Shown: positions 49,729 through 60,591 of the stretch, piece after piece
Layout: each line of letters opens with the position of its first letter
Numbering within the stretch: the first letter of the stretch is position 1
NCBI RefSeq assembly: GCF_900114615.1
Contig: NZ_FOTS01000012.1
Coordinates: 64,001 to 128,000, forward strand
From: Pelosinus propionicus DSM 13327
GTDB taxonomy: Bacteria > Bacillota > Negativicutes > DSM-13327
DNA: 64,000 nucleotides
Reading direction: 5' to 3'
Program-made: the position numbers and the translations under genes
The notes under the pieces: generated by a model
Database searches by the model: none
What the model saw: only the letters and a program-made list of their open reading frames with translations
Told to the model about the DNA's origin: nothing

Positions 49729-52050
49729 ATGCTAAATAAAGTACGCACCATACCGCTACTGCCCCTTAGAGGCATCTTAGTTTTCCCATATATGATTATC
49801 CATCTTGATGTGGGGCGTGAAAAGTCAATTAGCGCATTAGAAGAAGCCATGGTAAATGACCGTTTCATTATGCTTGCTACACAAAAGGATGCGCAAAATG
49901 ATGCACCAACGCCTGAGGAGATTTTTACATTTGGAACAGTAGCCGAGGTTAAGCAATTATTAAAGCTGCCTGGAGGTACGATTCGAGTACTAGTAGAAGG
50001 ATTACACCGTGCTGAAATAATAAAGTATACGGATTCGGAGAACTTTTATCAAGTAGAAGTAAGGGAATTTGATGAGCCAGAAATACGTACTTTAGAAATA
50101 GAAGCCTTAACTCGTACAGCCATTGCGCATTTTGAGCAATGGGTGAAGCTGAGCAAAAAGATTCCACCGGAAACATTGGTTTCAGTTGTAGTGGTTGAAG
50201 AGCCAGGTCGTTTAACAGACCTAATCGCCAGCCATCTATCTTTGAAAATTGAAGACAAACAAGCATTACTTGATGCAGTTGATGTGAAAGAGCGTTTGGA
50301 AAAGTTATGTGAAATTCTCGGGCGTGAAATGGAGATTCTTGAACTGGAAAAGAAGATCAGCGTTCGTGTTCGTAAACAAATGGAGAAAACGCAAAAAGAA
50401 TATTATTTGCGCGAACAATTAAAGGCAATCCAAAAAGAATTAGGTGAAAAAGACGATCGTGCAGCTGAGGTGGAAGAGTATAGAAATAAACTCAAAGAGC
50501 AAGAGTTTCCTAAGGAAGTTGCAGAAAAAATTAATAAAGAAATTGAACGTCTTGAAAAAATGCCGGCAATGGTAGCAGAAAGCGCTGTTATCCGTACCTA
50601 TCTTGATTGCTTATTGGCATTACCTTGGACCAAAGAGACTGAAGATATGCTAGAGGTTAATAACGCTGAAAAAATATTAAATGAAGATCATTATGGTCTA
50701 GAAAAAGTAAAAGAACGCATATTAGAATATTTATCGATTCGCAAATTGACAGAAACGATGAAAGGACCAATTCTCTGCCTTGTGGGACCTCCCGGAGTAG
50801 GAAAAACGTCTCTGGCTCGTTCGATTGCTAAAGCAATGGATCGAAAATTTGTTCGAGTTTCTTTAGGTGGTGTAAGAGATGAAGCCGAAATTCGCGGTCA
50901 TCGTCGTACTTATGTTGGAGCCTTGCCCGGTCGAATTATTCAAGGAATCCGTACTGCAGGTTCGAAAAATCCAGTATTTTTGCTAGATGAAATTGACAAA
51001 ATGAGTGCAGATTTTAGAGGTGATCCGTCTGCTGCTTTGTTAGAAGTTTTAGATCCGGAACAAAATAATACTTTTAGTGATCATTATGTTGAAGTGCCTT
51101 ATGATCTTTCCCGAGTTTTATGGGTAGTAACGGCGAATGTGATGCATACCATTCCTCGCCCTCTGCTAGATCGTATCGAAATTATTAATATTCCTGGTTA
51201 TACGGAAGAAGAAAAAATTGAGATTTCAAAACGCTATTTAGTCCCTAAGCAAGTTCGAGATCATGGCTTGACGGATAAACAAATTGTTTTCTCTGACACT
51301 ACCCTGCAAAAGATCATTGGTGATTATACTCGGGAATCAGGAGTACGTGGTTTAGAGCGAAATATTGCTACGTTATGCCGTAAAGTTGCGCGCCAAATTG
51401 TACAAGAAAAGCGTACGAATGTGAAAGTAACTGCTCAAAATTTGCACACATATTTAGGTGCTCCTAGATATCGTCATACGCAGGCCGAGCGTCAGCCGCA
51501 GGTAGGAGTAAGTACAGGCCTGGCTTGGACCGAAGTAGGCGGGGATGTTCTTGCTATTGAGGTTTCTGTTATGAAGGGAAAGGGAAAACTACTCCTGACA
51601 GGGCAGCTGGGCGAGGTCATGCGAGAATCAGCACAAGCAGGCTTTAGCTACATTCGTACTCGTGCTCAAGAATTGGGGATTGATGGGAATTTTCAAGAGG
51701 AAACGGATATTCATATTCACTTACCAGAAGGTGGTATCCCTAAAGATGGACCTTCAGCAGGCATTAGTATGTCTACAGCAGTCGTATCAGCGTTGACGAA
51801 CAGAGCTGTACGGAGTGATGTTGCGATGACAGGAGAAATCACCTTGCGAGGGCGAGTTTTGCCTGTGGGTGGCATAAAAGAGAAAGTCTTAGCTGCTCAT
51901 CGTGTTGGTATTAAGACGATCATCCTGCCAAAAGAAAATAAGCGGGATATAGATGAGATACCTGCAAATGTAAAACGGCACTTGGAGTTTATATTAGTAG
52001 AACACATGGATGAGGTGCTAAAAGCGGCATTGGTGAGCAAAAGTGAATAG
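49729..52050 (+). CDS. lon: ATP-dependent Lon protease (LonA)
   Basis: 773 residues, ATG after AGGAG. N-terminal LAN domain ([20 protein letters not shown]); coiled middle ([20 protein letters not shown]); AAA+ with [14 protein letters not shown] and [10 protein letters not shown]; protease domain with the serine in [11 protein letters not shown] and the lysine in [10 protein letters not shown]. engB overlaps its end by eight bases, the common lon-engB order. Confidence 0.97.
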   Translation: MLNKVRTIPLLPLRGILVFPYMIIHLDVGREKSISALEEAMVNDRFIMLATQKDAQNDAPTPEEIFTFGTVAEVKQLLKLPGGTIRVLVEGLHRAEIIKYTDSENFYQVEVREFDEPEIRTLEIEALTRTAIAHFEQWVKLSKKIPPETLVSVVVVEEPGRLTDLIASHLSLKIEDKQALLDAVDVKERLEKLCEILGREMEILELEKKISVRVRKQMEKTQKEYYLREQLKAIQKELGEKDDRAAEVEEYRNKLKEQEFPKEVAEKINKEIERLEKMPAMVAESAVIRTYLDCLLALPWTKETEDMLEVNNAEKILNEDHYGLEKVKERILEYLSIRKLTETMKGPILCLVGPPGVGKTSLARSIAKAMDRKFVRVSLGGVRDEAEIRGHRRTYVGALPGRIIQGIRTAGSKNPVFLLDEIDKMSADFRGDPSAALLEVLDPEQNNTFSDHYVEVPYDLSRVLWVVTANVMHTIPRPLLDRIEIINIPGYTEEEKIEISKRYLVPKQVRDHGLTDKQIVFSDTTLQKIIGDYTRESGVRGLERNIATLCRKVARQIVQEKRTNVKVTAQNLHTYLGAPRYRHTQAERQPQVGVSTGLAWTEVGGDVLAIEVSVMKGKGKLLLTGQLGEVMRESAQAGFSYIRTRAQELGIDGNFQEETDIHIHLPEGGIPKDGPSAGISMSTAVVSALTNRAVRSDVAMTGEITLRGRVLPVGGIKEKVLAAHRVGIKTIILPKENKRDIDEIPANVKRHLEFILVEHMDEVLKAALVSKSE

Positions 52051-52678
52051 TGAAGTAATAAAGAAAGATATGAATATCACCAGTGGACAATATATCGCTT
52101 CAGCTGTAAAAATTGATCAATATCCCGAAGGGGAGCTGCATGAAATTGCGTTTATAGGGCGATCTAATGTAGGTAAATCTTCCTTGATCAATTCATTATC
52201 AAGACGTAATGGATTAGCGCGTACAAGTGGCAGTCCAGGAAAAACACAAACCCTTAACTTTTATAAGCTGATGGCTAAATTAAGTGACACGGATAAGCGT
52301 GATTTTTTCCTCGTAGATTTACCTGGATATGGTTATGCCCGTACAGGTAAGTCCAATCGGCAGCAATGGGCGAAGTTTATAGAAGAATATTTATTAAAGT
52401 CTTCCAGACTGCAGCTGGTATGTCAATTAATTGATATCCGCCATGACCCAATGCAGAGTGATATTAACACCTATAAGTGGCTAATTGAAAAGGATGTACC
52501 AGTACAAGTAATTGCAACCAAAGCTGATAAACTCAATCGTATGGCTGTGAAAAAGAATGTGGAAGCAATACGTAAGGGGTTAGGAATGAAAGGTGATCAT
52601 ATTATTGCCTATTCTTCAGAAAAAGGTTTAGGGCGTCCAGAGTTACTTGACGTAATTGGGCAGATTCTGTTAAAATGA
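52043..52678 (+). CDS. engB: ribosome biogenesis GTPase EngB/YsxC
   Basis: GTPase for 50S subunit maturation. 211 residues; the GTG at 52043 lies inside the lon end with GGTGAG upstream; ATG 52070 is possible. G1 [12 protein letters not shown]3 DLPGYG, G4 TKADK, G5 SSEKG. A good terminator follows. Confidence 0.94.
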   Translation: MNSEVIKKDMNITSGQYIASAVKIDQYPEGELHEIAFIGRSNVGKSSLINSLSRRNGLARTSGSPGKTQTLNFYKLMAKLSDTDKRDFFLVDLPGYGYARTGKSNRQQWAKFIEEYLLKSSRLQLVCQLIDIRHDPMQSDINTYKWLIEKDVPVQVIATKADKLNRMAVKKNVEAIRKGLGMKGDHIIAYSSEKGLGRPELLDVIGQILLK

Positions 52679-52689
52679 AATATAAATGC

Positions 52690-52723
52690 AAAGGGAGAAT
52701 AGCATAGGCTGTTCTCCTTTTTG
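52690..52723 (+). terminator. terminator after engB
   Basis: AAAGGGAGAA...TTCTCCTTT with further T. The 250 bases up to 52969 hold no other gene. Confidence 0.8.
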
Positions 52724-52969
52724 ATGAAATAACTAACAATTCACTGCTGATTTTGAGCAAAGGAGTGGACTTGGTGCAATCCAGGTTTTTTTCTTTTAAG
52801 GCATATCGAATTGCTTTTGTGGATAAATAAACTAAAAAATGAATAGGTTTACTTATATAATATCATCAGAATGTTATCTATTGCTATACGCCGTTACACT
52901 TACCATGTTATGGCATTCTGACTGTTGCATAGGGGTATCTGGTAAAAAATAAATAAAAAGGAGTTGTTT

Positions 52970-53422
52970 ATGCTTACTGCATTTGATAAGAGTTTATTGA
53001 ATATCATTCAAACGGATTTATCTTTTGAGAAGCGTCCTTTCGCATTAGTGGCAGAAAAACTAGAAACAACGGAAACAATTGTCATTGAAAGACTAAAGTT
53101 CTTAAAAGAGCACGGATTCATCCGTCGTATTGGTCCTTTTTTTGATTCTACCAAGCTTGGTTATATTGGGACCTTAGTGGCATTAGAAGTAAAAGCGGAG
53201 TATATTTCTCAAGTTGCAGAAGTTATTAATTCTTATTATGGGGTTACCCATAACTATGAACGGGAAGCAGATTTAAATTTGTGGTTTACGCTATTGAGTC
53301 CAAACCTTTTGAAACAAGATGAAATATTAGAAACAATTCGTAATCTTGAGGGTGTCGTGCGATTGCTTAATTTACCAGCTACGCAAAAGTTTAAAGTGAG
53401 TGTACAGTTTTCTTTAACCTAG
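52970..53422 (+). CDS. ahbA: siroheme decarboxylase subunit AhbA
   Basis: 150 residues from ATG 52970 after AGGAG. Lrp/AsnC-like fold: N-terminal winged helix (FALVAEKLETTETIVIERLK), HGFIRRIGPFFDSTKLGYIG, and the diagnostic VTHNYEREADLNLWFTL of the AhbA/NirD group. With AhbB it turns siroheme into 12,18-didecarboxysiroheme in the alternative heme pathway of anaerobes. Lrp regulators lack these histidine/arginine segments. The partner follows after 46 bases. Confidence 0.85.
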   Translation: MLTAFDKSLLNIIQTDLSFEKRPFALVAEKLETTETIVIERLKFLKEHGFIRRIGPFFDSTKLGYIGTLVALEVKAEYISQVAEVINSYYGVTHNYEREADLNLWFTLLSPNLLKQDEILETIRNLEGVVRLLNLPATQKFKVSVQFSLT

Positions 53423-53468
53423 AAAATGTGAGATCGTACTTTAAAATAAGCTGGAAAAGAGGTGACTT

Positions 53469-53939
53469 ATGTTAGACGAATTAGATAAAAAGATTATTGT
53501 GATTATGCAGGAAGACTTTCCCTTAGTGGCTAAACCATATCTGGAAATAGCAGAAAGATTAGGGATTGATGAAGATGAACTTTTAGAACGATTGAAGGGA
53601 TATCGTCAATCAGGTAAGATTCGCAAAATGGGAGCTGTTCTAAGACATCGGGAAGTTGGTTATGCAGCGAATGCTTTATGTGCCTGGATTGTTCCTGAGG
53701 AGCGTATTGATGAAATTGGAAAATTACTAGCAAAAGATGCAGTAGTATCTCATTGCTATTCCAGAATATCCCAGCCTGGTTGGCCCTATAATTTTTATAC
53801 AATGCTTCATGCTCATACCCGTAAGGACTGTAAGGTGCTAGCAGAAGATATCGCTAAGCGTACAGGATTGCAGGAATATGTTATGCTATTTAGCACTAAA
53901 GAATGGAAAAAAATTAGCATGCAATATTTTAAAGATTAA
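53469..53939 (+). CDS. ahbB: siroheme decarboxylase subunit AhbB
   Basis: 156 residues, ATG after GAGGTG. KIRKMGAVLRHREVGYAANA and VVSHCYSRISQPGWPYNFYT, then MLHAHTRKDC are the AhbB/NirL-type signatures. Completes the heterodimer with AhbA. The heme made this way is needed by SdhC in the same window. Terminator follows. Confidence 0.85.
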   Translation: MLDELDKKIIVIMQEDFPLVAKPYLEIAERLGIDEDELLERLKGYRQSGKIRKMGAVLRHREVGYAANALCAWIVPEERIDEIGKLLAKDAVVSHCYSRISQPGWPYNFYTMLHAHTRKDCKVLAEDIAKRTGLQEYVMLFSTKEWKKISMQYFKD

Positions 53940-53957
53940 TTATTAGTAATAAACCGT

Positions 53958-53998
53958 AGCAGCAGCACATGGGGTGTACATGTGCTGCTGTTATTTTT
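53958..53998 (+). terminator. terminator after ahbAB
   Basis: AGCAGCAGCACATG-GGGTGTA-CATGTGCTGCTGTT followed by ATTTTTT. Between here and lldP (54289) there are two AGGAGGTG sequences with frames of under 15 codons, not called. Confidence 0.85.
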
Positions 53999-54288
53999 TG
54001 GATCAGAGTGATATTTTATAGTGAAAGAAGTAACTTATTGTTGTGTATCAGAAAAAAGAGGGGATTTATATATAAGTGTAGAAAAAAGTAAATATGTGAA
54101 AATTCTGCATTTTACAACAATCGCTATACAGACATTATTTGTTTAGGAGGTGCATAACTTGTAATGATTTATATAAAACTAAACAGGGAATGAGGAGGTG
54201 GTAGTAATTATTACTTGCTTAACTCATATGGAATTATTGTATCCTTCATCTGATAGTTAATAGGGTAAAAAGAAAGGGGTGTTACTGA

Positions 54289-55917
54289 ATGAATTGGACG
54301 CAAGTATATGATCCTATGCAAAATCTTGCTCTTTCATCATTATTGGCAGCTATTCCGATTATCGTAATTTTTTATTTATTAGCTATTCGACGGTCTCCTG
54401 GACAAATTGCTGGTGCATTGGCGTTAGTTTCTGCTATATTAGTAGCCATTTTTGTTTATCAAATGCCTCCAGGGTTAGCGATTACCTCAGCTGCTATGGG
54501 AGCTTTATATGGAATATTTCCTATTTTTTGGATTGTTATTACAGCTATCTTTATTTATAACCTTACAGTAGAGACAGGACAATTTCAAATTGTCAAAGAT
54601 TCTATTGCAACGATTACTGATGACCGGCGCCTGCAAGCTCTCTTAATTGCTTTTGGCTTTGGTGCTTTCTTGGAAGGAGCAGCAGGATTTGGAACACCTG
54701 TGGCGATTTCTGCTGGAATGTTGGTGGGGCTCGGCTTTAATCCTTTATATGCAGCAGGATTATGTTTGATTGCCAATACTGCTCCAGTAGCTTTTGGCGG
54801 CATTGGTATTCCTATCATTGTTGCTGGCCAAGTTACTGGCCTCGATACTATGAAAATCAGTTCTATGGTAGGAAGACAACTTCCGTTTTTATCTATTATT
54901 ATTCCGATTTGGTTAGTGGTATTGATGTCGGGCTGGAAAGCTGCAAAAGAAGTTTTACCAGCATGTTTAGTGGCGGGTATATCCTTTGCCGGCATACAAT
55001 GGTTTTCATCTAACTATATTGGGCCAGAACTTCCTGATATTTTATCTTCACTTGCTTGCATCATTGCCTTAACTATATTTCTAAAATATTGGAAGCCTGC
55101 CAATATCTGGAGATTTGAAAATGAACCAGCACCAACTCTTGTTGCAGATCGAGCTGCTTTGACTTTTGGAAAAGTGTTAAAAGCATGGTCTCCTTTTATT
55201 ATATTAACGGTAATGGTTATCTTATGGGGCTTAAAACCTGTAGTAGCAGTTTTAGACTCTGTAACAATTAAATGGCTCGTTCCAGGGTTAGATAAACTGG
55301 TGACGCAGGTTGCTCCAATTGCAAAGCAGCCAGTGGCATTAGCTGCTCTTTACAAAATCAATTGGTTAAGTGCAGCAGGGACAGCGTTATTTATTGCTAG
55401 TATACTGACTTCTGCTGTCCTAGGAGTGGGGATCAGTCGGTTTATCTCTATCTTTATAAAAACGTTTAACCAATTATTGAAACCTTTAATTACTATTCCT
55501 TGTGTTCTAGGCTTAGCTTATGTGATGAATTACTCTGGAATGAGTTCTACTCTTGGTCTATTTCTTGCCGGTTCAGGTTCATTATTTCCATTTTTCTCGC
55601 CATTTTTAGGATGGTTAGGTGTATTTTTAACTGGGTCGGATACTTCTGCTAATGCTTTATTTGGCAACCTTCAATCTGTTACGGGACAACAGATTGGTGT
55701 TGATCCAATTTTAACTGTAGCAGGTAATTCATCAGGTGGTGTCTGCGGCAAGATGATTTCTCCGCAAAGTATTGCTGTAGCCACTGCAGCTACAGGATTA
55801 GTTGGCAAAGAGGGTGACTTGTTTAGTTTCACCGTAAAGCATTCACTAGTCTTGGCTGTAATTGTGGGTCTCATAACCTATGTCCAGGCATATTGGCTCA
55901 GTTGGATGATACCTTAA
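54289..55917 (+). CDS. lldP: L-lactate permease
   Basis: 542 residues, ATG after AAAGGGG. LctP family with about 12-14 membrane spans. GFGAFLEGAAGFGTPVAISA is the family signature; APVAFGGIGIPIIVAGQVTG and GSDTSANALFGNLQ likewise. Imports lactate (or glycolate) with protons. Lone gene with a clear terminator. Confidence 0.94.
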   Translation: MNWTQVYDPMQNLALSSLLAAIPIIVIFYLLAIRRSPGQIAGALALVSAILVAIFVYQMPPGLAITSAAMGALYGIFPIFWIVITAIFIYNLTVETGQFQIVKDSIATITDDRRLQALLIAFGFGAFLEGAAGFGTPVAISAGMLVGLGFNPLYAAGLCLIANTAPVAFGGIGIPIIVAGQVTGLDTMKISSMVGRQLPFLSIIIPIWLVVLMSGWKAAKEVLPACLVAGISFAGIQWFSSNYIGPELPDILSSLACIIALTIFLKYWKPANIWRFENEPAPTLVADRAALTFGKVLKAWSPFIILTVMVILWGLKPVVAVLDSVTIKWLVPGLDKLVTQVAPIAKQPVALAALYKINWLSAAGTALFIASILTSAVLGVGISRFISIFIKTFNQLLKPLITIPCVLGLAYVMNYSGMSSTLGLFLAGSGSLFPFFSPFLGWLGVFLTGSDTSANALFGNLQSVTGQQIGVDPILTVAGNSSGGVCGKMISPQSIAVATAATGLVGKEGDLFSFTVKHSLVLAVIVGLITYVQAYWLSWMIP

Positions 55918-55938
55918 TCTTTTAAAGCATAAGAAAAG

Positions 55939-55975
55939 ATACTGGGTTGAGAGTTTTCTCCACCCAGTATTTTTA
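55939..55975 (+). terminator. terminator after lldP
   Basis: ATACTGGGT...ACCCAGTAT followed by TTTTAT. Confidence 0.85.
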
Positions 55976-56147
55976 TGGCAGTACTAAAGTGGATTTAATA
56001 AGAATAATTGCTATTTTATATGAGAATTTGGTATATTGTGTGAAAAGAAATCTCGAATGTTGTCATAAAATTAAAAAAAAGCAATAGACGTAAAGACGGA
56101 TAATAGTGTATTATAGTAACAGACTTTGCGTGTAGGTGATTAAAATA

Positions 56148-57116
56148 GTGAATAAAAAATCGATGTTTGATGTTGTTAAAAGCGATTTAATGTTATTGGA
56201 AACGGAATTACTTTCTGTTATACACTCTCCCGAAAAATTAATAACGGATATTAGCAAGCATTTAGTAGAAGCTGGTGGGAAACGATTGCGTCCCGCTTTA
56301 TACTTTATGTGCACCAAAGGCCGAGTAACCGATATGGAAAAAATAATGCCAATGGCAGTTGCTATTGAATTAATCCACATGGCTACTTTGGTTCATGATG
56401 ATGTAATTGATAACGCAGCAACTCGTCGCGGGAAAGCAACTGCTAACTCTTGTTGGGGCAATCATTCATCGGTATTAATTGGTGATTATTTATTTGCAAA
56501 AGCTTTTTCGTTAGTAGCAAATAAGGTTAGTAATGAAATGCTTAAAGTATTGACAGATGTTATCTGCTCTATGTGTGAAGGTGAAATTAACCAAAATCGA
56601 AGTACATTTCATGCAGACCAAAAAGAAAGTGACTATTTAGGGCGCATTGAACAAAAAACTGCGAATTTTATTGCTGCTAGCTGTGAATTGGGTGGGTTAG
56701 CAGTGGGATTACCTATAGAAGAAACGAAAGCTTTACGGGAATATGGATACTCATTAGGAATGGCTTTTCAAATTACAGATGATATTTTAGATGTTACCGC
56801 ATCTTCTGAACAAATTGGTAAACCTGTTGGTAATGATTTACGGCAGGGAATTGTAACATTACCTATCATTTATGCTTTGGAGCATAGTCTGCATAAGGAT
56901 GAACTACATGAGATTGTCCAAACTAAAAATATGTCAGAAGAAAAAATTAAACGTGGATTGACGATCCTGCATGAAACCGATGCAATTGAGTATTCTTATA
57001 GCCGTGTTGCAGATTACTTAAAATATGCGCGTGAGGTTATACCTGCAAACATAGTAGGAGATCATCGGGAAGCATTTATTGCAGTAGCTGATTTTGTAGG
57101 TTTGCGTAATTATTAA
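56148..57116 (+). CDS. trans-polyprenyl diphosphate synthase (menaquinone side chain)
   Basis: 322 residues from the GTG at 56148, seven bases after AGGTGAT; another GTG at 56136 is too close. First aspartate-rich motif HDDVID, second TDDILD; GGKRLRPAL is the substrate arginine-lysine segment. Chain length (hepta- or octaprenyl) cannot be set from the sequence alone; no HepS-like small subunit is adjacent. The UbiD/UbiA genes nearby suggest menaquinone. Confidence 0.88.
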   Translation: MNKKSMFDVVKSDLMLLETELLSVIHSPEKLITDISKHLVEAGGKRLRPALYFMCTKGRVTDMEKIMPMAVAIELIHMATLVHDDVIDNAATRRGKATANSCWGNHSSVLIGDYLFAKAFSLVANKVSNEMLKVLTDVICSMCEGEINQNRSTFHADQKESDYLGRIEQKTANFIAASCELGGLAVGLPIEETKALREYGYSLGMAFQITDDILDVTASSEQIGKPVGNDLRQGIVTLPIIYALEHSLHKDELHEIVQTKNMSEEKIKRGLTILHETDAIEYSYSRVADYLKYAREVIPANIVGDHREAFIAVADFVGLRNY

Positions 57117-57158
57117 ATTTTGTAGTATTTATTATGAAGGATTTTGTGATCAGTGCGG

Positions 57159-57190
57159 AAGACTTGGTGAGAGCCAAGTCTTTTCTTTTA
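57159..57190 (+). terminator. terminator after the polyprenyl synthase
   Basis: AAGACTTGG-TGAGAG-CCAAGTCTT followed by TTCTTTT. Confidence 0.85.
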
Positions 57191-57251
57191 AGATAATTTT
57201 AGGTATAATAAGTAAGTAAGTAAGTTCTACTTTGAAAGGGGTTATGTATCG

Positions 57252-57428
57252 ATGTTTAGTTTCAGCATGCCTGAATTAGTATTAATTTTAGTAATCGCGC
57301 TTGTGGTTTTTGGTCCTGGAAAACTTCCGGAAGTTGGTAAAGCGCTTGGGAGAGGGATTCAGGAATTTAAGAAAGCTACAACTGGAGAGATAAAACAAGA
57401 AGAGAGTAAGACAGAAGAAAAGAAGTGA
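57252..57428 (+). CDS. tatA: Sec-independent translocase protein TatA
   Basis: 58 residues. Short N-terminus, single span [20 protein letters not shown] (FGPGKLPE hinge), then amphipathic helix [14 protein letters not shown] and a charged tail. Forms the pore-forming part of the Tat system with TatC, 10 bases downstream. Below usual ORF cut-offs but unmistakable. Confidence 0.93.
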   Translation: MFSFSMPELVLILVIALVVFGPGKLPEVGKALGRGIQEFKKATTGEIKQEESKTEEKK

Positions 57429-57438
57429 GGAATACCCA

Positions 57439-58188
57439 ATGTCTGATATAATAAATATGGATAAGGATGATGATCAGCCGGACAATGCTGCTATTGATGA
57501 TGGAATGTCTTTAGTAGAACATCTGCAAGAATTGCGGCGTAGGCTGATTATTATCATTATAGCTGTGGCTGCGGGGAGTCTGATTAGTTATTTTTATGCT
57601 GCCGAGTTAGTACAATATATTACGGCTCCTGCTGGTAAATTGTATTACATGAGTCCGGCAGAAGCCTTTTTTACATATATAAGAGTATCTGTTTTTGCTG
57701 GTTTCTTACTAGCATTGCCAATTGTACTGTACCAAGTTTGGGCATTTGTTGTGCCAGCGCTAACGAAGAAGGAGCATATGGCTTCTATTATTTTAGTGCC
57801 TTCCTCGGTGCTGTTATTTTTTATAGGAATTACTTTTTCTTATTTGCTTGTATTGCCAGCTGGAATTAAGTTTTTTATGGGATTTGCTACAGACAATCTA
57901 CAACCATTGCTATCCTTAGGTGAGTATTTATCGTTTGTCATTTCTTTTTTACTTCCTTTTGGCTTTATCTTTGAGTTGCCGTTGTTTATCATCGTCATGG
58001 CTAAATTTGGTCTCATAAGTTCGAGTTTTTTAACTGGCAAGCGTAAACATGTTTTGGTATTATCATTTGTGGTAGGTGCTGTTATTTCACCTACTCCAGA
58101 TGTTTTTTCTCAGACGATGGTAGCTGTGCCCGTAATTGTATTATATGAACTTAGTATTTTGATTGTAAAATATCTTTTAAAGAAATAA
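57439..58188 (+). CDS. tatC: Sec-independent translocase protein TatC
   Basis: 249 residues. SLVEHLQELRRRLIII is the signal-peptide-recognition end, then six spans (VFAGFLLALPIVLYQVWAFV, YLLVLPAGIKFFMGF, and others). Recognises twin-arginine signal peptides. Continues with the UbiD gene 33 bases on. Confidence 0.95.
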   Translation: MSDIINMDKDDDQPDNAAIDDGMSLVEHLQELRRRLIIIIIAVAAGSLISYFYAAELVQYITAPAGKLYYMSPAEAFFTYIRVSVFAGFLLALPIVLYQVWAFVVPALTKKEHMASIILVPSSVLLFFIGITFSYLLVLPAGIKFFMGFATDNLQPLLSLGEYLSFVISFLLPFGFIFELPLFIIVMAKFGLISSSFLTGKRKHVLVLSFVVGAVISPTPDVFSQTMVAVPVIVLYELSILIVKYLLKK

Positions 58189-58221
58189 TATTCATGAAAA
58201 GCCAATGAAAGGAAGTTGTAT

Positions 58222-59682
58222 ATGGCATATACTGATTTACGTGAATTCATTCATGCTCTAGAAGAGCGAGGTTGGCTAAAGCGCATTCAAGAAGAAGTAG
58301 ATTGTGATCTTGAGATTACAGAGATCACAGACAGGGTATCAAAAATGTCTGGTGAGAAAAATGTAGCGTTACTTTTTGAAAATGTAAAAGGATACAATAT
58401 GCCTGTACTTATGAATGCTTTTGGGAGTATGGAGCGTATGGCGTTGGCTTTAGGCGTAGATAAGCTTGATGATATTGCAGCAGAAGTTAAAGAAATATTC
58501 AAACTACCTTATATTTCTGTGCAGAATAAATTAGATTTACTGAAGATTATTCCTACCGCTAAGCGTGCGATAAACTTTCCTAAGTATGTAAAGAGCGGGC
58601 CATGTAAAGAAGTCATTATTAAAGATCAGCCTTCGTTAGATAAATTTCCTATCTTAAAATGTTGGCCGGGTGATGCTGGAAACTTTATTACATTACCTTT
58701 AGTATTTACTAAAAATCCTTTGAATGGCAAGCGAAATGTGGGAATGTATCGTTTGCAAGTCTATGATGGACAAACGACAGGTATGCATTGGCATATTCAT
58801 AAGAATGGGGCAGAAAATTATCGGGCTCATCAGGCATTAGGTAAAGATCGTATTGAGGTGGCTGTAGCTATTGGTACTGATCCGACTCTTACCTATGCAG
58901 CTACGGCTCCTTTGCCGAAAGATATTGATGAAATGGTATTTGCAGGATTTCTGCGTAAAAAATCTGTAGAAATGATTAAATGTGAAACGGTAGATGTTGA
59001 AGTACCAGCACATTCGGAAATTGTCCTAGAAGGATATGTGATGATTGATGAATTGAGAAGGGAAGGACCTTTTGGTGACCATACGGGTTATTATTCCCTT
59101 GCTGATGATTATCCTGTGTTTCATATTACTTGTATTACTCATCGTAAAGATCCTATTTACCCAGCTACCATCGTAGGCAAACCGCCAATGGAAGATTGTT
59201 TCTTAGCAAAGGCTACAGAACGTATTTTCTTGCCTGTATTGCAAATGAATCTGCCGGAAATCATCGATTTAAATCTGCCTTTAGAGGGCGTTTTTCATAA
59301 TTGTGCCGTAGTTTCGATAAAGAAAACCTATCCCCAGCAAGCCAAAAAAGTAATGCATGCGATATGGGGTATGGGGCAAATGATGTTTACTAAAATGGTT
59401 ATTGTCGTGGATGAACATGTCAATGTGCAGGATATGAATGAAGTATGGTGGCGCGTGTATAATAACATTGATGCTCGCCGTGATATTGTAATGGTGGATG
59501 GACCACTGGATGTACTGGATCATTCCTCACCGATGCCAAACTGGGGAACAAAAGTGGGGATTGATGCCACAAAAGCTTGGGCTGCGGAAGGCTATACCCG
59601 AGAATGGCCGGATGAAATTGAAATGTCAGCTGAAATTAAAGAAATGGTTGACAAGAAATGGAAGGGATTAGGCCTTGAGTAA
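58222..59682 (+). CDS. UbiD-family decarboxylase, probably for menaquinone
   Basis: 486 residues from ATG 58222 after AAAGGAAG. UbiD fold with prenyl-FMN; segments NVGMYRLQVYDGQTTGMHWH, GDHTGYYS, THRKDPIYPATIVGKPPMED are typical, including the E and R/D catalytic positions. It overlaps a UbiA-family gene by eight bases, as in UbiD/UbiA pairs of ubiquinone or futalosine-menaquinone pathways (MqnL/MqnP); an anaerobe would make menaquinone. UbiX is not in the window. Confidence 0.88.
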   Translation: MAYTDLREFIHALEERGWLKRIQEEVDCDLEITEITDRVSKMSGEKNVALLFENVKGYNMPVLMNAFGSMERMALALGVDKLDDIAAEVKEIFKLPYISVQNKLDLLKIIPTAKRAINFPKYVKSGPCKEVIIKDQPSLDKFPILKCWPGDAGNFITLPLVFTKNPLNGKRNVGMYRLQVYDGQTTGMHWHIHKNGAENYRAHQALGKDRIEVAVAIGTDPTLTYAATAPLPKDIDEMVFAGFLRKKSVEMIKCETVDVEVPAHSEIVLEGYVMIDELRREGPFGDHTGYYSLADDYPVFHITCITHRKDPIYPATIVGKPPMEDCFLAKATERIFLPVLQMNLPEIIDLNLPLEGVFHNCAVVSIKKTYPQQAKKVMHAIWGMGQMMFTKMVIVVDEHVNVQDMNEVWWRVYNNIDARRDIVMVDGPLDVLDHSSPMPNWGTKVGIDATKAWAAEGYTREWPDEIEMSAEIKEMVDKKWKGLGLE

Positions 59683-60523
59683 AATTAAAGCACATCTTGA
59701 TAATATTGTATTATCGCATACTGTATTTGCCTTACCTTTTTCCTATATTGGTGCTATATTAGCATCTGGCGGTATGCCTACAGGCAGAGAATTCTTCTGG
59801 ATTACTTTGGCTATGGTGGGCGCACGCAGTGCAGCTATGGCATTAAATAATTGTATTGATCTAAAGTATGACAAATTACAGCCAAGGTTTGCAAACCGCC
59901 CCATGGTAACCGGGGCGGTTAAGCCTTGGGAGGCAATACTTTTAACATTAGCCAGTTTGGGACTATTTGTTTGGGCTGCAGCTAATTTGCATCCGTTATG
60001 CTTACAATTGGCTCCCTTGGCAATACTCCCTCTAGTCATTTATCCTTATATGAAACGATTTTCCTGGACTTGTCATTTAGTTTTGGGACTGGCGTTATCT
60101 ATTGCACCCATTGGCTCTTGGGTAGCGATACGGGGTGATCTTACTATGCCTATCATTCTGCTTGGGTTAGCTGTTGGGGTATGGATTGCTAGTTTTGATG
60201 CGATTTATGGCTGTCAAGATGTTGCTTTCGATAAAAAAAATGGGCTGCATTCTATGCCAGTGCACTTTGGCATACCAAGAACATTGCTTATATGTAAAGT
60301 GATGCATATGCTTAGTATTATAGGCTTTTTCTTAGTAGGACAACTTATGAATATGCATGGAATCTATTATGCAGGTGTAATACTTGCTGGATTTGTATTA
60401 ATTTATCAGCATTCTATTGTCACCCCTACTGATTTTCGCTTAGTGACTCAAGCTTATTTTATGCGTAATGGATTAGTAAGTATTGCCTTATTAGTATTTA
60501 CTGTAATTAGTATTCTGGCATAA
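59675..60523 (+). CDS. UbiA-family prenyltransferase (MqnP-like)
   Basis: 282 residues, TTG start overlapping the decarboxylase gene. Eight or nine membrane spans; first aspartate motif NNCIDLKYD and second DAIYGCQDVAFD bind the prenyl diphosphate. Attaches the polyprenyl chain to the aromatic acid. Context suggests 6-amino-6-deoxyfutalosine-derived menaquinone; 4-hydroxybenzoate-type substrates cannot be excluded. Confidence 0.88.
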   Translation: MSKIKAHLDNIVLSHTVFALPFSYIGAILASGGMPTGREFFWITLAMVGARSAAMALNNCIDLKYDKLQPRFANRPMVTGAVKPWEAILLTLASLGLFVWAAANLHPLCLQLAPLAILPLVIYPYMKRFSWTCHLVLGLALSIAPIGSWVAIRGDLTMPIILLGLAVGVWIASFDAIYGCQDVAFDKKNGLHSMPVHFGIPRTLLICKVMHMLSIIGFFLVGQLMNMHGIYYAGVILAGFVLIYQHSIVTPTDFRLVTQAYFMRNGLVSIALLVFTVISILA

Positions 60524-60591
60524 AGAAGATCGGATTAAGGCAGAAATAATTCTTCTGCACCAGAAAGATAAACAGCACGGGGGGATGTCAT

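Noticed and set aside
54121-54288. Leader peptides before lldP
   Set aside because: Frames under 15 codons with no special codon content; no attenuator hairpin seen.
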